A DNA stretch of 37,131 nucleotides from Saprospiraceae bacterium UBA6168 (GTDB lineage: Bacteria; Bacteroidota; Bacteroidia; Chitinophagales; Saprospiraceae). The stretch lies in NCBI GenBank assembly GCA_002435785.1, contig DIUC01000080.1:1-37131 (forward strand). The letters run 5' to 3'. The notes below the pieces were generated by a model. That model made no database searches. It was given only the letters and a program-made list of their open reading frames with translations, and was not told where the DNA came from. Position 1 is the stretch's first letter. Every line of letters begins with the position of its first letter. This document shows positions 6,841-15,779 of this stretch, piece by piece. The position numbers and the translations under genes are program-made.

Positions 6841-8991
6841 ATGTACACAACAGAAGAACAACGCCGCCTTTTCGACCTGTCCAAGCACCTGCTACAAGCG
6901 CCCGAACCCGCCAACGCCTTGGACGCCTCGGCCCTGGCCGCCGAGCTGCGGGAAACCATCGTTTACCACGAATGGCGCTACTACGCCCTCAACGACCCCG
7001 TCGTGAGCGACTACGAGTACGACATCCTCTACAAAAAGCTCCAGGGCATCGAGGCGCAGCACCCGGAACTCGTCACGCCCGAATCGCCGACGCAGCGGGT
7101 GAGCAGCGACCTGACGGACGACTTCGCCCTCGTGCAGCACCTCACGCCCATGCTCTCCCTCGACAACAGCTACGATGCCGCCGACCTTGCCAGCTTCGAC
7201 GAGCGCATCAAGAATTACCTCGGCCTGCCCGCCGACCTCAACATCGAGTACTGCGTGGAGCCGAAATTCGATGGCGGAACGATAGCACTCGTTTACGAAA
7301 ACGACCAGCTCACACGGGCCGCCACCCGTGGCAACGGTGCCCTCGGCGACGAAATCACCCCGAACATCCGCACCCTGCGCTCCGTGCCGCTGCGGGCGGA
7401 GTTCTCCAAGTTCGGCATCGCCAAGGCGGAACTGCGGGGCGAGGCGCTCATCCGCAAGGATGTTTTTACAAAAATGAACGAGCAGCGGGCCGCCGATGGG
7501 GATACCCTCTTCGCCAATCCCCGCAACGCTGCCACGGGCGGCCTGCGCACCAAAGACCCCTCGGAGACGGCCAGCCGCCGCATCGAGGCGTTCATTTACC
7601 AAGTCGGCTATGCCGTGGATAGTAGCGGAAACGGCGTTTTGGGCAATTTCAAAACCCACGATAGTTTGATTGAACTGCTGGGCAACATCGGTTTCAAAAT
7701 ACCGCAACACGCCCCAGCGGACGGTGGGTTGGGAGAACGAAAAGTCTGTAAAAACATCGCCGAAGTCGCCGAGTTCTGCGTGGAGTGGCAGAACAAGCGA
7801 GACCAGTACGCCTACGAAATAGATGGCATGGTGGTGAAGGCCAACAGCCTCGAACTGCAACAGCGGGTGGGCAGCACGACCCACCACCCACGCTGGGCGA
7901 TTGCCTTCAAGTTCAAGGCGAAACAGGCGACCACGAAGCTGCTCAACGTGGAGTTCCAAGTGGGCAAGGTGGGCAGCATCACGCCCGTTGCGAAGCTGAA
8001 ACCAGTGGCGCTGGCGGGCGTAATGGTCTCCTCTGTGAGCTTGCACAACGAAGATTTTATCCGAAACAAAGACCTGCGCCTCGGCGACGAGGTGCTGGTG
8101 GAGCGGGCGGGCGACGTGATTCCGTACATCGTGAAGCCAATGGAGGAACTGCGGGACGGCTCGGAGCGGGAGATTGTGTTCCCCACCAATTGCCCCGTGT
8201 GCAAGAGCGAATTGGTGCGGGCGGAGGACGAGGCCGCTTGGCGCTGCGAGAACCCCGATTGCGAAGCGCAACTCATCCAGCGAATGATTCACCACGTCTC
8301 CAAAAATGCGATGGACATTGACGGCTTCGGCGAGAGCCAAATCGAACGGTTCTACCGCCTCGGCTGGCTGCACAGCATCGCCGATATCTACCGCCTTGAT
8401 TATGAGGCCATTGCAAAGCTGGAGGGCTTTGGTGAAAAATCCGCCACCAACCTCCGGGCGGCCATCGAAAAGGCGAAAAAGAACCCCATTCAACGGCTAT
8501 TACACAGCCTGACCATCCACCACCTCGGCATCAAGGCGGGCAAGATACTGGCCGCCGAAGTCGAAAACGTAATGGACTTGGCAGACTGGGACGAGGAGCG
8601 TTTCCGCCAAATCAAGGACATCGGGCCGGTGCTGACGCACAACGTCATCCGGTTTTTTCAGCATGAAAAGAATGTGGCACTGCTGCTTGACATGGAGTCG
8701 CTTGGCGTGAATTTCAACCAGACGGACGAGGACAAACGGCGGGTCGTGAGCGCCGATGCGCCGCTTTCGGGCAAGACGATTTTGTTTACTGGAACGTTGC
8801 TAAAAATGGGCCGCAAGGAAGCCGCTGCCAAGGCCGAAGCCGCCGGGGCGAAGAACATTAGCGCCGTGAGCGGCAACCTCGACTACCTTGTGGTGGGCGA
8901 GGACGCTGGCAGCAAGCTGAAAAAAGCAACGGCGCTGGGAACGGTGACAATATTGACGGAGGATGAGTTTTTGGAGCTGGTGGGTGGTTAA
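6841..8991 (+). CDS. ligA: NAD-dependent DNA ligase LigA
   Basis: The product seals nicks in duplex DNA using NAD+ during replication and repair. The 716-aa chain has the full bacterial layout. The N-terminal Ia domain contains YHEWRYYALNDPVVSDYEYD (about 42-61). The adenylation domain has the catalytic Lys142 in EPKFDGG. An OB domain follows. The zinc finger has Cys451, Cys454, Cys469 and Cys474 (CPVCK...CENPDC). Helix-hairpin-helix repeats (LEGFGEKSA, IKDIGPV) precede a C-terminal BRCT domain (LSGKTILFTGTL to the end). The ATG at 6841 follows a run of accctcaa-type words with no Shine-Dalgarno site. Its stop overlaps the stop of the convergent VWA gene by 3 nt. Nothing is missing. Confidence 0.97.
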   Translation: MYTTEEQRRLFDLSKHLLQAPEPANALDASALAAELRETIVYHEWRYYALNDPVVSDYEYDILYKKLQGIEAQHPELVTPESPTQRVSSDLTDDFALVQHLTPMLSLDNSYDAADLASFDERIKNYLGLPADLNIEYCVEPKFDGGTIALVYENDQLTRAATRGNGALGDEITPNIRTLRSVPLRAEFSKFGIAKAELRGEALIRKDVFTKMNEQRAADGDTLFANPRNAATGGLRTKDPSETASRRIEAFIYQVGYAVDSSGNGVLGNFKTHDSLIELLGNIGFKIPQHAPADGGLGERKVCKNIAEVAEFCVEWQNKRDQYAYEIDGMVVKANSLELQQRVGSTTHHPRWAIAFKFKAKQATTKLLNVEFQVGKVGSITPVAKLKPVALAGVMVSSVSLHNEDFIRNKDLRLGDEVLVERAGDVIPYIVKPMEELRDGSEREIVFPTNCPVCKSELVRAEDEAAWRCENPDCEAQLIQRMIHHVSKNAMDIDGFGESQIERFYRLGWLHSIADIYRLDYEAIAKLEGFGEKSATNLRAAIEKAKKNPIQRLLHSLTIHHLGIKAGKILAAEVENVMDLADWDEERFRQIKDIGPVLTHNVIRFFQHEKNVALLLDMESLGVNFNQTDEDKRRVVSADAPLSGKTILFTGTLLKMGRKEAAAKAEAAGAKNISAVSGNLDYLVVGEDAGSKLKKATALGTVTILTEDEFLELVGG

Positions 8992-10016
8992 CTAAAATTA
9001 CCCCGCTCCTCCAGCTTGTGCTTTTTCCAAGAAATGAACCAATCCACCACCAGCAGCGCCAGCCCAGCAAGCACGAAATACTGAAAATAGCTGTTGAAGG
9101 AGTAGAACCCCTGTACCTCGAAGTCCCGTTTCTCCAGCTTGTCGATACGGGCTTGTAATGCCTCGGCTACGGCATCGTCGCCGTCCATGACGTTGAAGTA
9201 CATGCCGCCGCCTTTTTCGGCGAGGTTTTGCAGCATTTTATCGTTGAGGCGAGATAGCACAGTCTCTTTGTTCTCGTCCTGCTTGTACACCCATGCGCCG
9301 TTTAACATGATGGGAATGGGCGCTCCTTCCGTCGTACCGACGCCAATGGTGAACTGTATGACGCCTTCTTCCCTTGCTTTTTGGGCTTCTTCTATTGCCT
9401 TGCCGCCTGTGTCCTCGCCATCGGTGATGAGCACGAGCGCCTTGTGCGAGTCCTTGCCGCTCTCTGTTAGCGCCCTACGGGCAATGCTAATGCTCTCGCC
9501 AATGGCCGAACCTTGCGTCCCTGCCATGTCGGGGTTGGCGATGCGGAGGAACATCTGGGTGACGGTATAGTCCGTGGTGACGGGCATTTGGAGGTAGGCT
9601 TCCCCGGCAAAATAGACGATGCCGACACGGTTGCCTTTTAGCTCTTCAACGAGTTTTTCAGCAAATTTTTTCGCCCGTTCTATTCGGCTGGGGGGGACGT
9701 CTTGGGTGTACATGCTTACGGAGATGTCGAGGGCGATAATTACATCCACGCCCTTGCGTTTGACCTTCTCCCGCTTGCCGCTCCATTGTGGATTGGCTGC
9801 TCCTATTACGAGGAAGGTCAATGCCAACAGTAACAACCCGAACTTTAGGCGGTGTTTCCAGCGGGAAGCTTCCGGCATGAGCAGTGGTATTAGGTGGCGC
9901 TCGGTAAAGCGGTCAATCGCCTGTTTGCGCCAGCGCCAAAAGAACCAGAACACAACGGCCAACAACGGCAGTAAAGCAAATGCGTAGAGGAATGTGGGGT
10001 GCTCGAATCGGAACAT
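8988..10016 (-). CDS. BatA/BatB-like VWA-domain membrane protein (copy 1)
   Basis: The 342-aa product starts at MFRFEHP, matching its paralogue; an in-frame ATG three codons upstream is less likely. Two N-terminal hydrophobic helices (about 8-28 and 56-75) flank a basic loop (RWRKQAIDRF). The VWA domain follows with a complete MIDAS motif DISVS at 97-101, a Thr (MPVTTDY) and the acidic block ITDGED. A last membrane helix near 312-330 precedes a short basic tail. Bacteroidota Bat proteins carry the VWA domain on the periplasmic side and are linked to aerotolerance and envelope stress. The usual MoxR and DUF58 partners are not adjacent here. The gene lies just downstream of an equally long paralogue, pointing to tandem duplication. 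Confidence 0.85.
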   Translation of the reverse strand: MFRFEHPTFLYAFALLPLLAVVFWFFWRWRKQAIDRFTERHLIPLLMPEASRWKHRLKFGLLLLALTFLVIGAANPQWSGKREKVKRKGVDVIIALDISVSMYTQDVPPSRIERAKKFAEKLVEELKGNRVGIVYFAGEAYLQMPVTTDYTVTQMFLRIANPDMAGTQGSAIGESISIARRALTESGKDSHKALVLITDGEDTGGKAIEEAQKAREEGVIQFTIGVGTTEGAPIPIMLNGAWVYKQDENKETVLSRLNDKMLQNLAEKGGGMYFNVMDGDDAVAEALQARIDKLEKRDFEVQGFYSFNSYFQYFVLAGLALLVVDWFISWKKHKLEERGNFS

Positions 10017-10030
10017 GGTACGCAAGACTT

Positions 10031-10074
10031 ATACAATAGGTGTTGGATGGCCCCCGGCCTATGGCCTATTGTAT
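10031..10074. repeat. Hairpin between the two VWA genes
   Basis: Ten-nt arms atacaatagg (10031-10040) and cctattgtat (10065-10074) pair perfectly; the loop also contains ggcctatggcc. It lies between the two minus-strand VWA genes, just upstream of the 10016 start. Confidence 0.7.
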
Positions 10075-10145
10075 GATAACTATCGTTTTTCCTTGCCGTA
10101 AAGTTCAATACACGATCTCCGAATATAGCTTGTCCTGAAATATCC

Positions 10146-11174
10146 TCACCCGAAAATATCCCGTCCCTCAAGCTTGTGCTTTCGCCAAGATATGAACCAA
10201 TCCACCACCACCAGCGCCAGCCCAACAAGCACGAAATACTGAAAATAGCTGTTGAACGACGAGAATGCCCGTACCTCCAGCTCCTGTTTTTCCAATTGGT
10301 CAATGCGGGATTGCAGTGCCTCGGCCACGGCGGCATCGCCGTTGCTGATATGGAAATACGCCCCCCCACCCTTTCCGGCCAGTTCCTTTAACATCTCCTC
10401 GTTGAGCTTCGTGAGCACGGGCTGTCCGGTTTCGTCCCGTTTGTACCCCACTTGGCCGCCGATGCTCATTGGGATGGGGCTGCCCTTGTCCGTGCCCACG
10501 CCCACCGTGAACTGGATGATGCCCTCCTCCTTTGCCTTTTCTGCTTGCGCAATGGCCTCTCCGTCGTGGTCTTCCCCGTCGGTGATGATGACGAGGGCCT
10601 TGTGCGCCTTGCTTTCGTCGCTTTTAAAAGCCCTTCGGGCAACGGCAATGCACTCGCCGAGGGCTGTGCCCTGCGAGGCAGCGAGGTCGGGGCTTGCGCT
10701 ACGCAAGAAAATCTCGGCAGCGGCATAGTCGGTGGTGACGGGCATCTGGAGGTAGGCGCTACCCGCAAAAAAGATGAGGCCAATGCGTTCGCCCTTGAGT
10801 TGTTCCACGAGGTTTTCGGCGAACTTCTTCGCCCGCTCCAATCGGCTGGGCGCAATGTCCTGGGCATACATGCTGTTCGAGATGTCGAGGCCGATGAGCA
10901 CGTCCACGCTCTTGCGCTTCACCTTCTCCCGCTTGCTGCCCCACTGTGGATTCGCTGCCCCGATGATGAGGAATGCCATCGCCAGCAGTAGCAACCCAAA
11001 CTTTAGGCGGTGCTTCCAGCGGGAAGCCTCCGGCATCATTAGCGGGGCAAGGTGGCTCTGCGCAAAGCGGCCAATCGCCTGTTTGCGCCAGCGCCAAAAA
11101 AACAGAAACGCCACCAGCAGCAGCGGCAGCAGTGCAAAAGCGTAGAGGTAGGTTGGATGCTCGAATCGGAACAT
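10146..11174 (-). CDS. BatA/BatB-like VWA-domain membrane protein (copy 2)
   Basis: The 342-aa product is the same length as the downstream copy and similar throughout. It starts MFRFEHPTYLYAFALLPLL, has two N-terminal membrane helices, a VWA domain with MIDAS motif DISNS, MPVTTDY and ITDGED, and a C-terminal helix (YFVLVGLALVVVDWF). The copies differ mainly in the mid-domain (for example GEAYLQM versus GSAYLQM, FLRIANPDMAG versus FLRSASPDLAA), so the duplication is not recent. It is transcribed first of the pair. The 120-nt gap before the second copy holds a hairpin, so independent transcription of copy 1 is possible. Subunits of a paired BatA/BatB complex is a reasonable inference. Confidence 0.85.
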   Translation of the reverse strand: MFRFEHPTYLYAFALLPLLLVAFLFFWRWRKQAIGRFAQSHLAPLMMPEASRWKHRLKFGLLLLAMAFLIIGAANPQWGSKREKVKRKSVDVLIGLDISNSMYAQDIAPSRLERAKKFAENLVEQLKGERIGLIFFAGSAYLQMPVTTDYAAAEIFLRSASPDLAASQGTALGECIAVARRAFKSDESKAHKALVIITDGEDHDGEAIAQAEKAKEEGIIQFTVGVGTDKGSPIPMSIGGQVGYKRDETGQPVLTKLNEEMLKELAGKGGGAYFHISNGDAAVAEALQSRIDQLEKQELEVRAFSSFNSYFQYFVLVGLALVVVDWFISWRKHKLEGRDIFG

Positions 11175-11182
11175 TTTTCGAA

Positions 11183-11264
11183 GACGATAGACTTTAGACC
11201 ATGGACATTAGACCATAGAATTTGGAGAAGCATTTCTAAATTCTATGGTCTATCGTCTATGGTC
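11183..11264. repeat. Degenerate-word hairpin (gaccatag / ctatggtc)
   Basis: A 27-nt left arm (11197-11223) and right arm (11238-11264) pair at 24 of 27 positions. Each arm is itself made of near-repeats of ttagaccat or tctatggtc. It fills the gap between the start of one minus-strand gene (11174) and the end of another (11279). Confidence 0.8.
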
Positions 11265-11278
11265 TGTTTCCGCAAAGG

Positions 11279-12193
11279 TCAAACTTTTCTCCGTAACAAA
11301 TCCTTCAGGGCGGGCAACAAATCGGGGAACTGGAACTTAAACCCAGCGGCCTCGATTTTTTTGGAGGAAACACGGGTGCTTTCGAAGACCACGTCGGCCA
11401 TTTCGCCCATCGCTGCCCGGAGGACAATCTCAGGCGCAGGCAATACGACAGCAGGTCTGCCAATGGCTTTTTTTAATTCACGAACAAGGTCTTGGTTGCG
11501 GCTGGGGTGAGGGGCCACGCCGTTATAGACGCCGCTAAACCGTTCATTTTCAATGGCTTCGATAAACATCCGGCAGATGTCGTCAATATGCACCCACGAC
11601 ATCCACTGCTGGCCGTTGCCGAAATAGGTGGCGTTGAAAAATCGGAAGGGGATGAGCATCTTTTCCAAGGCCCCACCACGGGTAGATAGCACCACGCCCA
11701 CTCGGATTGCTACGGTGCGCAGGCCAGTTTCAGCGATTTTTTCCACGGCCTGCTCCCACGCTGCCACCGATTCGGCGAGGAAGCTGTCCTTGCCAGTAGC
11801 ATCGTCCTCCGTCATCAACTGGTCGCCCCGGCTGCCATAGAACCCGACGGCGGAGGCAGAGATGAACGCCTTTAGCGGCGACGGTCGGCGCTCGATAGCG
11901 GCCTTGAGCAGCAGCGTGCTGTCCACCCGGCTGCTGATGATGAGCTGCTTGCGTTCGTCGGTCCAGCGCTCATCGGCGATGCCCGCCCCGGCGAGGTTGA
12001 TGATATAGTCCGCCCGATCAACGGCTGCTTGGTCAATCGTTTTCTTGTCCAAATCCCATGCATAAGCTGGGAACTTGGCATTCAGGTCTTGCTTGCGACT
12101 GAGGTGCAAAACAGTGTGGCCAGCAGCTTGGAGCATCTGGCTAAGGTGCTTTCCGACGAGGCCGGTGCCTCCGGCAATGAGGATGGTGGACAT
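11279..12193 (-). CDS. TIGR01777 family NAD(P)-binding epimerase-like protein
   Basis: The 304-aa product starts MSTILIAGGTGLVGKHLSQ, a glycine-rich Rossmann nucleotide-binding loop (GGTGLVG at 8-14). It continues with INLAGAGIADERWT and SASAVGFYG, then a C-terminal DUF1731-like end (PAPEIVLRAAMGEMADVVFESTRVSSKKIEAAGFKFQFPDLLPAL). This combination defines the TIGR01777/YfcH group of extended short-chain dehydrogenase-like proteins, whose substrate is mostly unknown. It is cytoplasmic. Upstream lies a degenerate-word hairpin at 12201-12280 that separates it from the divergent ABC binding-protein gene. The domain layout is complete. Confidence 0.9.
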   Translation of the reverse strand: MSTILIAGGTGLVGKHLSQMLQAAGHTVLHLSRKQDLNAKFPAYAWDLDKKTIDQAAVDRADYIINLAGAGIADERWTDERKQLIISSRVDSTLLLKAAIERRPSPLKAFISASAVGFYGSRGDQLMTEDDATGKDSFLAESVAAWEQAVEKIAETGLRTVAIRVGVVLSTRGGALEKMLIPFRFFNATYFGNGQQWMSWVHIDDICRMFIEAIENERFSGVYNGVAPHPSRNQDLVRELKKAIGRPAVVLPAPEIVLRAAMGEMADVVFESTRVSSKKIEAAGFKFQFPDLLPALKDLLRRKV

Positions 12194-12200
12194 GGTTGAT

Positions 12201-12280
12201 TGTCATTGGCTCATTAGTCATTGAGGTCATTGGACAGGAGCAGCAGGCTAAATGGCCAATGACATGAATGACTAATGACA
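12201..12280. repeat. Degenerate-word hairpin (tcattagtcatt / aatgactaatga)
   Basis: The arms at 12211-12233 and 12256-12278 pair at 20 of 23 positions. The words are variants of gtcattgg and tcattagtcatt. It sits between two divergent start codons, so it overlaps whatever promoters drive them. Confidence 0.8.
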
Positions 12281-12349
12281 AAATTCCCTAACTTCGGGCG
12301 TTCATTGCCGGAACAGTCAAAGCGGTTTCCGGTTCAAAAAAATCACACA

Positions 12350-14101
12350 ATGAAAAGAACATTCTCAACCCATTTTTTGGCCTTGCTGGCCGCCACGCTC
12401 ATTTTTTCCTGCAAGCCTGATGCCCCGGCTTGGAAGCACAACGACAACACGGTTAGGGTGCGACAGGCGGCGGCCATCACCACAATGAACCCTTACCTTT
12501 TCCGCACAAGGTACGAGCGAAATGCCTTCGAGTTGGTTTTTCAGAACATGATGAACTTTGATTATCAGGCACTTGCGCTTTCGCCACAGCTCATCAAGGC
12601 GGCCCCAACGGCACAGGACATCACGGAAGGGGAGTTCGCTGGCGGCCAAAGTTTCGCTTACCAAATATTGCCAGAGGCCACTTGGGACGACGGCAAGCCG
12701 GTGACGGGCCTGGATTATGCCTTCACGCTAAAGGCATTGTTCAACCCCAAAATGCCGACGCAGCGTTTTCTGGGCTACCTTGAATTTGTGCGGGACATCA
12801 AAGTGGACGAGGCCAACCCCAAGCAGTTCACGATTTTCACCAACAAAAAATATTTCCTCAACATGGAAGCCATCTCCTCTCTTCCGGTGTTGCCTGAGCA
12901 TGTGTACGACGAGGGGGGGCTGATGAAAAAGTTCGTGCTGAAAGACCTCACCGACCCCGCCAAGTCTGCCGCACTGTCCGCCGACCCAGCGCTCCAGCAA
13001 TTCGCCGATGCGTTTACCTCGCCCAAGTTCTCCCGGGAAGTGGTGTCCGGCTCCGGCCCCTACAAGCTGGTGGAATGGGTGGACGACCAACGGGTGGTGC
13101 TGGCCAAGAAGGAAAACTGGTGGGGCGACAAATTGGCCGGCCAAAACCCGTTGCTGCAAGCCTACCCCGACACCTTCGTCTTCTTGCCCATACAAGACCA
13201 AGTGGCGGCCATCGCAGCCATCAAGGACGAGAGCGTGGACGTGGCCACGGAGGTGGACGCCAAGCAGTTCAGTGAGCTGCGCCAAGTGGATTTTGTGCAA
13301 AAAATCTACAATTTCCTCACGCCGCCGACCTACACCTACTTCTACACCGCCATGCAGAACCGCAACCCCAAGCTCGCCGACAAGCGGGTGCGCCGGGCGC
13401 TGGCGCAATGCGTGGACATGGACATGGTGATAAAAGACCTGTACGACGGCCTGGCCGAGCGGGCGGTTGGCCCTTTTTCGCCTGAAAAAAAATACTATGA
13501 CGCCTCGCTCAAACCATTGGCCATGAACCTCGACGAAGCCCGCAAATCGCTCGAAGATGCTGGCTGGAAGGATAGCAACGGAAATGGCACGGTGGACAAG
13601 ACCATTGATGGAGCCGTGGTGGAATTGAAGTTGCAATACCTCTACTCCACAGGCAGCACTTTCTCCGAAAACTTCTCGCTGTTGTTGAAGAACAATGCTC
13701 AGAAGGTCGGCATTGAAATAGAACCCATGAGCGTGGAGGGAAAAGTGTTGGGCGAAAAACTGAAGAACGGCGAATTCGAACTGGCAGCCCGTGGCGCAAG
13801 CAACCAGCCCGTGCCCGACGACCCCAAGCAACTCTGGCACACCGACAGCGCACAACCCGGTGGCAGCAACTACTCCCGTTTTGGCAATGCCGAATCGGAC
13901 GCCCTGATTGACGCCATCCAAAACGCACCGGACGAGGCTACTCGGGCCAAGCTGTACAAGGACTTTCAGCAATTAATCTACAACGAGCAACCCATCATGT
14001 TCCTGTTCAGCCCACAGGAGCGAATGGTCATCCACCAGCGCTTCGAGCCAGTGGTGAGCCGCTTGGGCATTTCCCTGCAACATTTGAAATTGAAAAAATA
14101 G
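12350..14101 (+). CDS. Peptide-type ABC transporter substrate-binding lipoprotein
   Basis: The ATG at 12350 gives a clean lipoprotein signal (MKRTFSTHFLALLAATLIFSC, lipidated Cys near 21). The 12275 start would add 25 residues in front of it. The 583-aa product belongs to the SBP_bac_5 (DppA/OppA-like) family: an early VRVRQAAAITTMNPYLF strand, LPEATWDDGKPVTGLDYAFTLKA (the family's 'W.DG.P.TA.D' block), SGPYKLVEW, and LADKRVRRALAQCVDMD further on. It should bind peptides or similar small ligands outside the inner membrane and pass them to the permease encoded just downstream at 14202. No ATPase or second permease is present here. Only the hairpin at 14101-14198 separates it from the permease gene. 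Confidence 0.88.
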   Translation: MKRTFSTHFLALLAATLIFSCKPDAPAWKHNDNTVRVRQAAAITTMNPYLFRTRYERNAFELVFQNMMNFDYQALALSPQLIKAAPTAQDITEGEFAGGQSFAYQILPEATWDDGKPVTGLDYAFTLKALFNPKMPTQRFLGYLEFVRDIKVDEANPKQFTIFTNKKYFLNMEAISSLPVLPEHVYDEGGLMKKFVLKDLTDPAKSAALSADPALQQFADAFTSPKFSREVVSGSGPYKLVEWVDDQRVVLAKKENWWGDKLAGQNPLLQAYPDTFVFLPIQDQVAAIAAIKDESVDVATEVDAKQFSELRQVDFVQKIYNFLTPPTYTYFYTAMQNRNPKLADKRVRRALAQCVDMDMVIKDLYDGLAERAVGPFSPEKKYYDASLKPLAMNLDEARKSLEDAGWKDSNGNGTVDKTIDGAVVELKLQYLYSTGSTFSENFSLLLKNNAQKVGIEIEPMSVEGKVLGEKLKNGEFELAARGASNQPVPDDPKQLWHTDSAQPGGSNYSRFGNAESDALIDAIQNAPDEATRAKLYKDFQQLIYNEQPIMFLFSPQERMVIHQRFEPVVSRLGISLQHLKLKK

Positions 14102-14198
14102 TGGTTGGTGACTGGTAAACGGTGATTGGTAACTGGTGATTGGTAAGCGTCACCAATTACCAATCACCAGTCACCAGTCACCAATCACCAGTCACCAC
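14101..14198. repeat. Long degenerate-word hairpin (ggtgattggt / accaatcacc)
   Basis: A left arm of ggtgactggt / ggtgattggt variants (14101-14147) and a right arm of caccaatcaccagt variants (about 14157-14198) pair over some 42 positions with few mismatches. It begins at the stop codon of the binding-protein gene and ends 3 nt before the GTG start of the permease. Confidence 0.85.
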
Positions 14199-14201
14199 CC
14201 C

Positions 14202-15623
14202 GTGTTCACCTACCTCCTCAAGCGCATCTTGCTATTCGTCCCGACCTTAGTGTTGGTGAGCTTGCTGTCCTTTGGGCTGAGTAGGCTTGCACCGGGCGAC
14301 CCTGTTTCGCAATACCTTGGCGAGGATGTGTTTGGCAAAACCTCACGCCCAAACGACCTGACGGCCGCCGAAAATGGCTATGCACAAGCGGCGGCCACGC
14401 TGCATTTGGACAAGCCCACCTTTTATTTTTCCATTGTTCCGCAAGCATACCCGGATACGCTGCACCGGGTGCTCATCGGCTTCCGCCGGGGAACGCTCGA
14501 CAAACTCATTGGCCAATACGGCAACTGGCCACAGGTCGAGGCGTGGTACAACGGCATACGCTCCTTTGACCTCAAGCTGCTCGGATTGCCGGACAGCCTG
14601 CGGGCAGCGGCCACCCCCATCAAGCAGCCACTCCGGGAGCTTTACCTCAGCTACTTGGACGGGGCCATCACCGCCCGGCTGGACGAGATGGAGGCTGCCT
14701 TCGGCAACAGCCCGGCTTTGGCAGCGGCGCTCAGCACCGACTTTTTTGCCCTAAAAAAAAGCCACGAAAGCATGAAGGCCGAGGCAACGCCCGGTAGGCT
14801 TTGGCTGCCTGGCCTACATTGGTATGGGCTTGACAACCAGTACCATACGTGGTTTATGGGCATCTTGCAGGGCGACTTTGGCATGTCGCTGCACGAGCGG
14901 CAGCCCGTGACCAACAAGCTACGGCCCGCCCTGTTCTGGACCCTGATGGTCAGCCTGCCCGCCATTGTATTGGCTTTTCTGTTGGCGGTGCCGCTGGGTG
15001 CCTGGGCGGCGGTGAAGCGTGGAAAGCTGTTCGACAAAATCACTTCGACGGGGCTGTTCATGCTCTACTCGTTGCCCGTGTTTTGGGTGGGCACGATGCT
15101 GCTCATTTTTTTCACCAACCGGGAGTATGGCATGAACATCTTTCCCGGCCCCGGACTTGGCAACATCCCCACCGCTGCCCCTTGGTGGATGCAAGTTTGG
15201 CTGGCCTCGCCGCACCTTTTGCTCCCCATTTTTTGCGTAGCGTACCCCTCGCTGGCCTATATTTCCCGGCAGGCGAGGGGCGGCATGGCCAATGTGCTTG
15301 GGCAAGACTATATCCGCACTGCCCGTGCGAAGGGGTTGCCGGAGCGGACGGTCATCTGGAAGCACGTCTTCCGAAATGCGCTTTTTCCGCTCATCACGCT
15401 GTTCGCTTCGGTGCTGCCTGCGGCAATAGCTGGGTCGGCGGTGGTGGAGGTCATTTTCAACATACCGGGCATGGGCTGGCTGACCTTGAACGCCATCTTC
15501 CAAAAGGACTGGCCCATCGTGTTCAGCGTGCTGATGCTTGGCGCCGTGCTGACGATGCTGGGGATGCTGCTGTCGGATGTGTTATATGCGTTAACAGACC
15601 CACGGGTAAAGTTGGGGGGTTAG
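14202..15623 (+). CDS. ABC transporter permease, DppB/OppB-like
   Basis: I choose the GTG at 14202 (MFTYLLKRILLFVPTLVLV). The longer frame from 14136 would translate the hairpin repeats (HQLPITSHQSPITSHH). The 473-aa product has the DppB-type N-terminus (first helix, then LSRLAPGDPV). An unusually long extracytoplasmic stretch (about 35-240) follows. The last five helices carry the BPD_transp_1 domain with an EAA loop, QDYIRTARAKGLPERTVIWKHVFRNAL. It ends with the typical LSDVLYALTDPRVK. It should be the membrane partner of the lipoprotein encoded upstream. The long loop suggests a Bacteroidota-specific variant. Confidence 0.88.
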   Translation: MFTYLLKRILLFVPTLVLVSLLSFGLSRLAPGDPVSQYLGEDVFGKTSRPNDLTAAENGYAQAAATLHLDKPTFYFSIVPQAYPDTLHRVLIGFRRGTLDKLIGQYGNWPQVEAWYNGIRSFDLKLLGLPDSLRAAATPIKQPLRELYLSYLDGAITARLDEMEAAFGNSPALAAALSTDFFALKKSHESMKAEATPGRLWLPGLHWYGLDNQYHTWFMGILQGDFGMSLHERQPVTNKLRPALFWTLMVSLPAIVLAFLLAVPLGAWAAVKRGKLFDKITSTGLFMLYSLPVFWVGTMLLIFFTNREYGMNIFPGPGLGNIPTAAPWWMQVWLASPHLLLPIFCVAYPSLAYISRQARGGMANVLGQDYIRTARAKGLPERTVIWKHVFRNALFPLITLFASVLPAAIAGSAVVEVIFNIPGMGWLTLNAIFQKDWPIVFSVLMLGAVLTMLGMLLSDVLYALTDPRVKLGG

Positions 15624-15702
15624 CGAGTCGAGGGGTTTTCCTGCAAAGGAAGAGTATGGCTGCAACGACGAATCAATGCTTTTAGAAACACTTTAAAATG
15701 AC

Positions 15703-15779
15703 GTTGGGTGGTTGGCGAATTAGCGTATTAGGCAGACCCTACCTAAAACGCCAACACGCCAACTCCCCAACCACCCAAC
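15703..15779. repeat. Degenerate-word hairpin (gttgggtggttgg) ending at xerD ATG
   Basis: The left arm 15703-15732 begins gttgggtggttgg and the right arm 15742-15779 ends ccaaccacccaac; the outer 13 nt pair perfectly. The inner parts are variants of acgccaac or ttagcgt. The right arm touches the xerD start codon at 15780. Confidence 0.8.

Noticed and set aside
6892..8493. 533-aa minus-strand frame inside ligA
   Set aside because: It is a shadow of the GC-rich ligA codons; the product has no recognisable domain and LigA is certain.
12728..13972. 414-aa minus-strand frame opposite the ABC binding protein
   Set aside because: Shadow frame with His/Val/Leu-rich nonsense; the plus-strand lipoprotein is well supported.
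14136..14201. Upstream start for the permease
   Set aside because: It would translate the hairpin repeat into a TSHQSPITSHH peptide before the conserved first helix.
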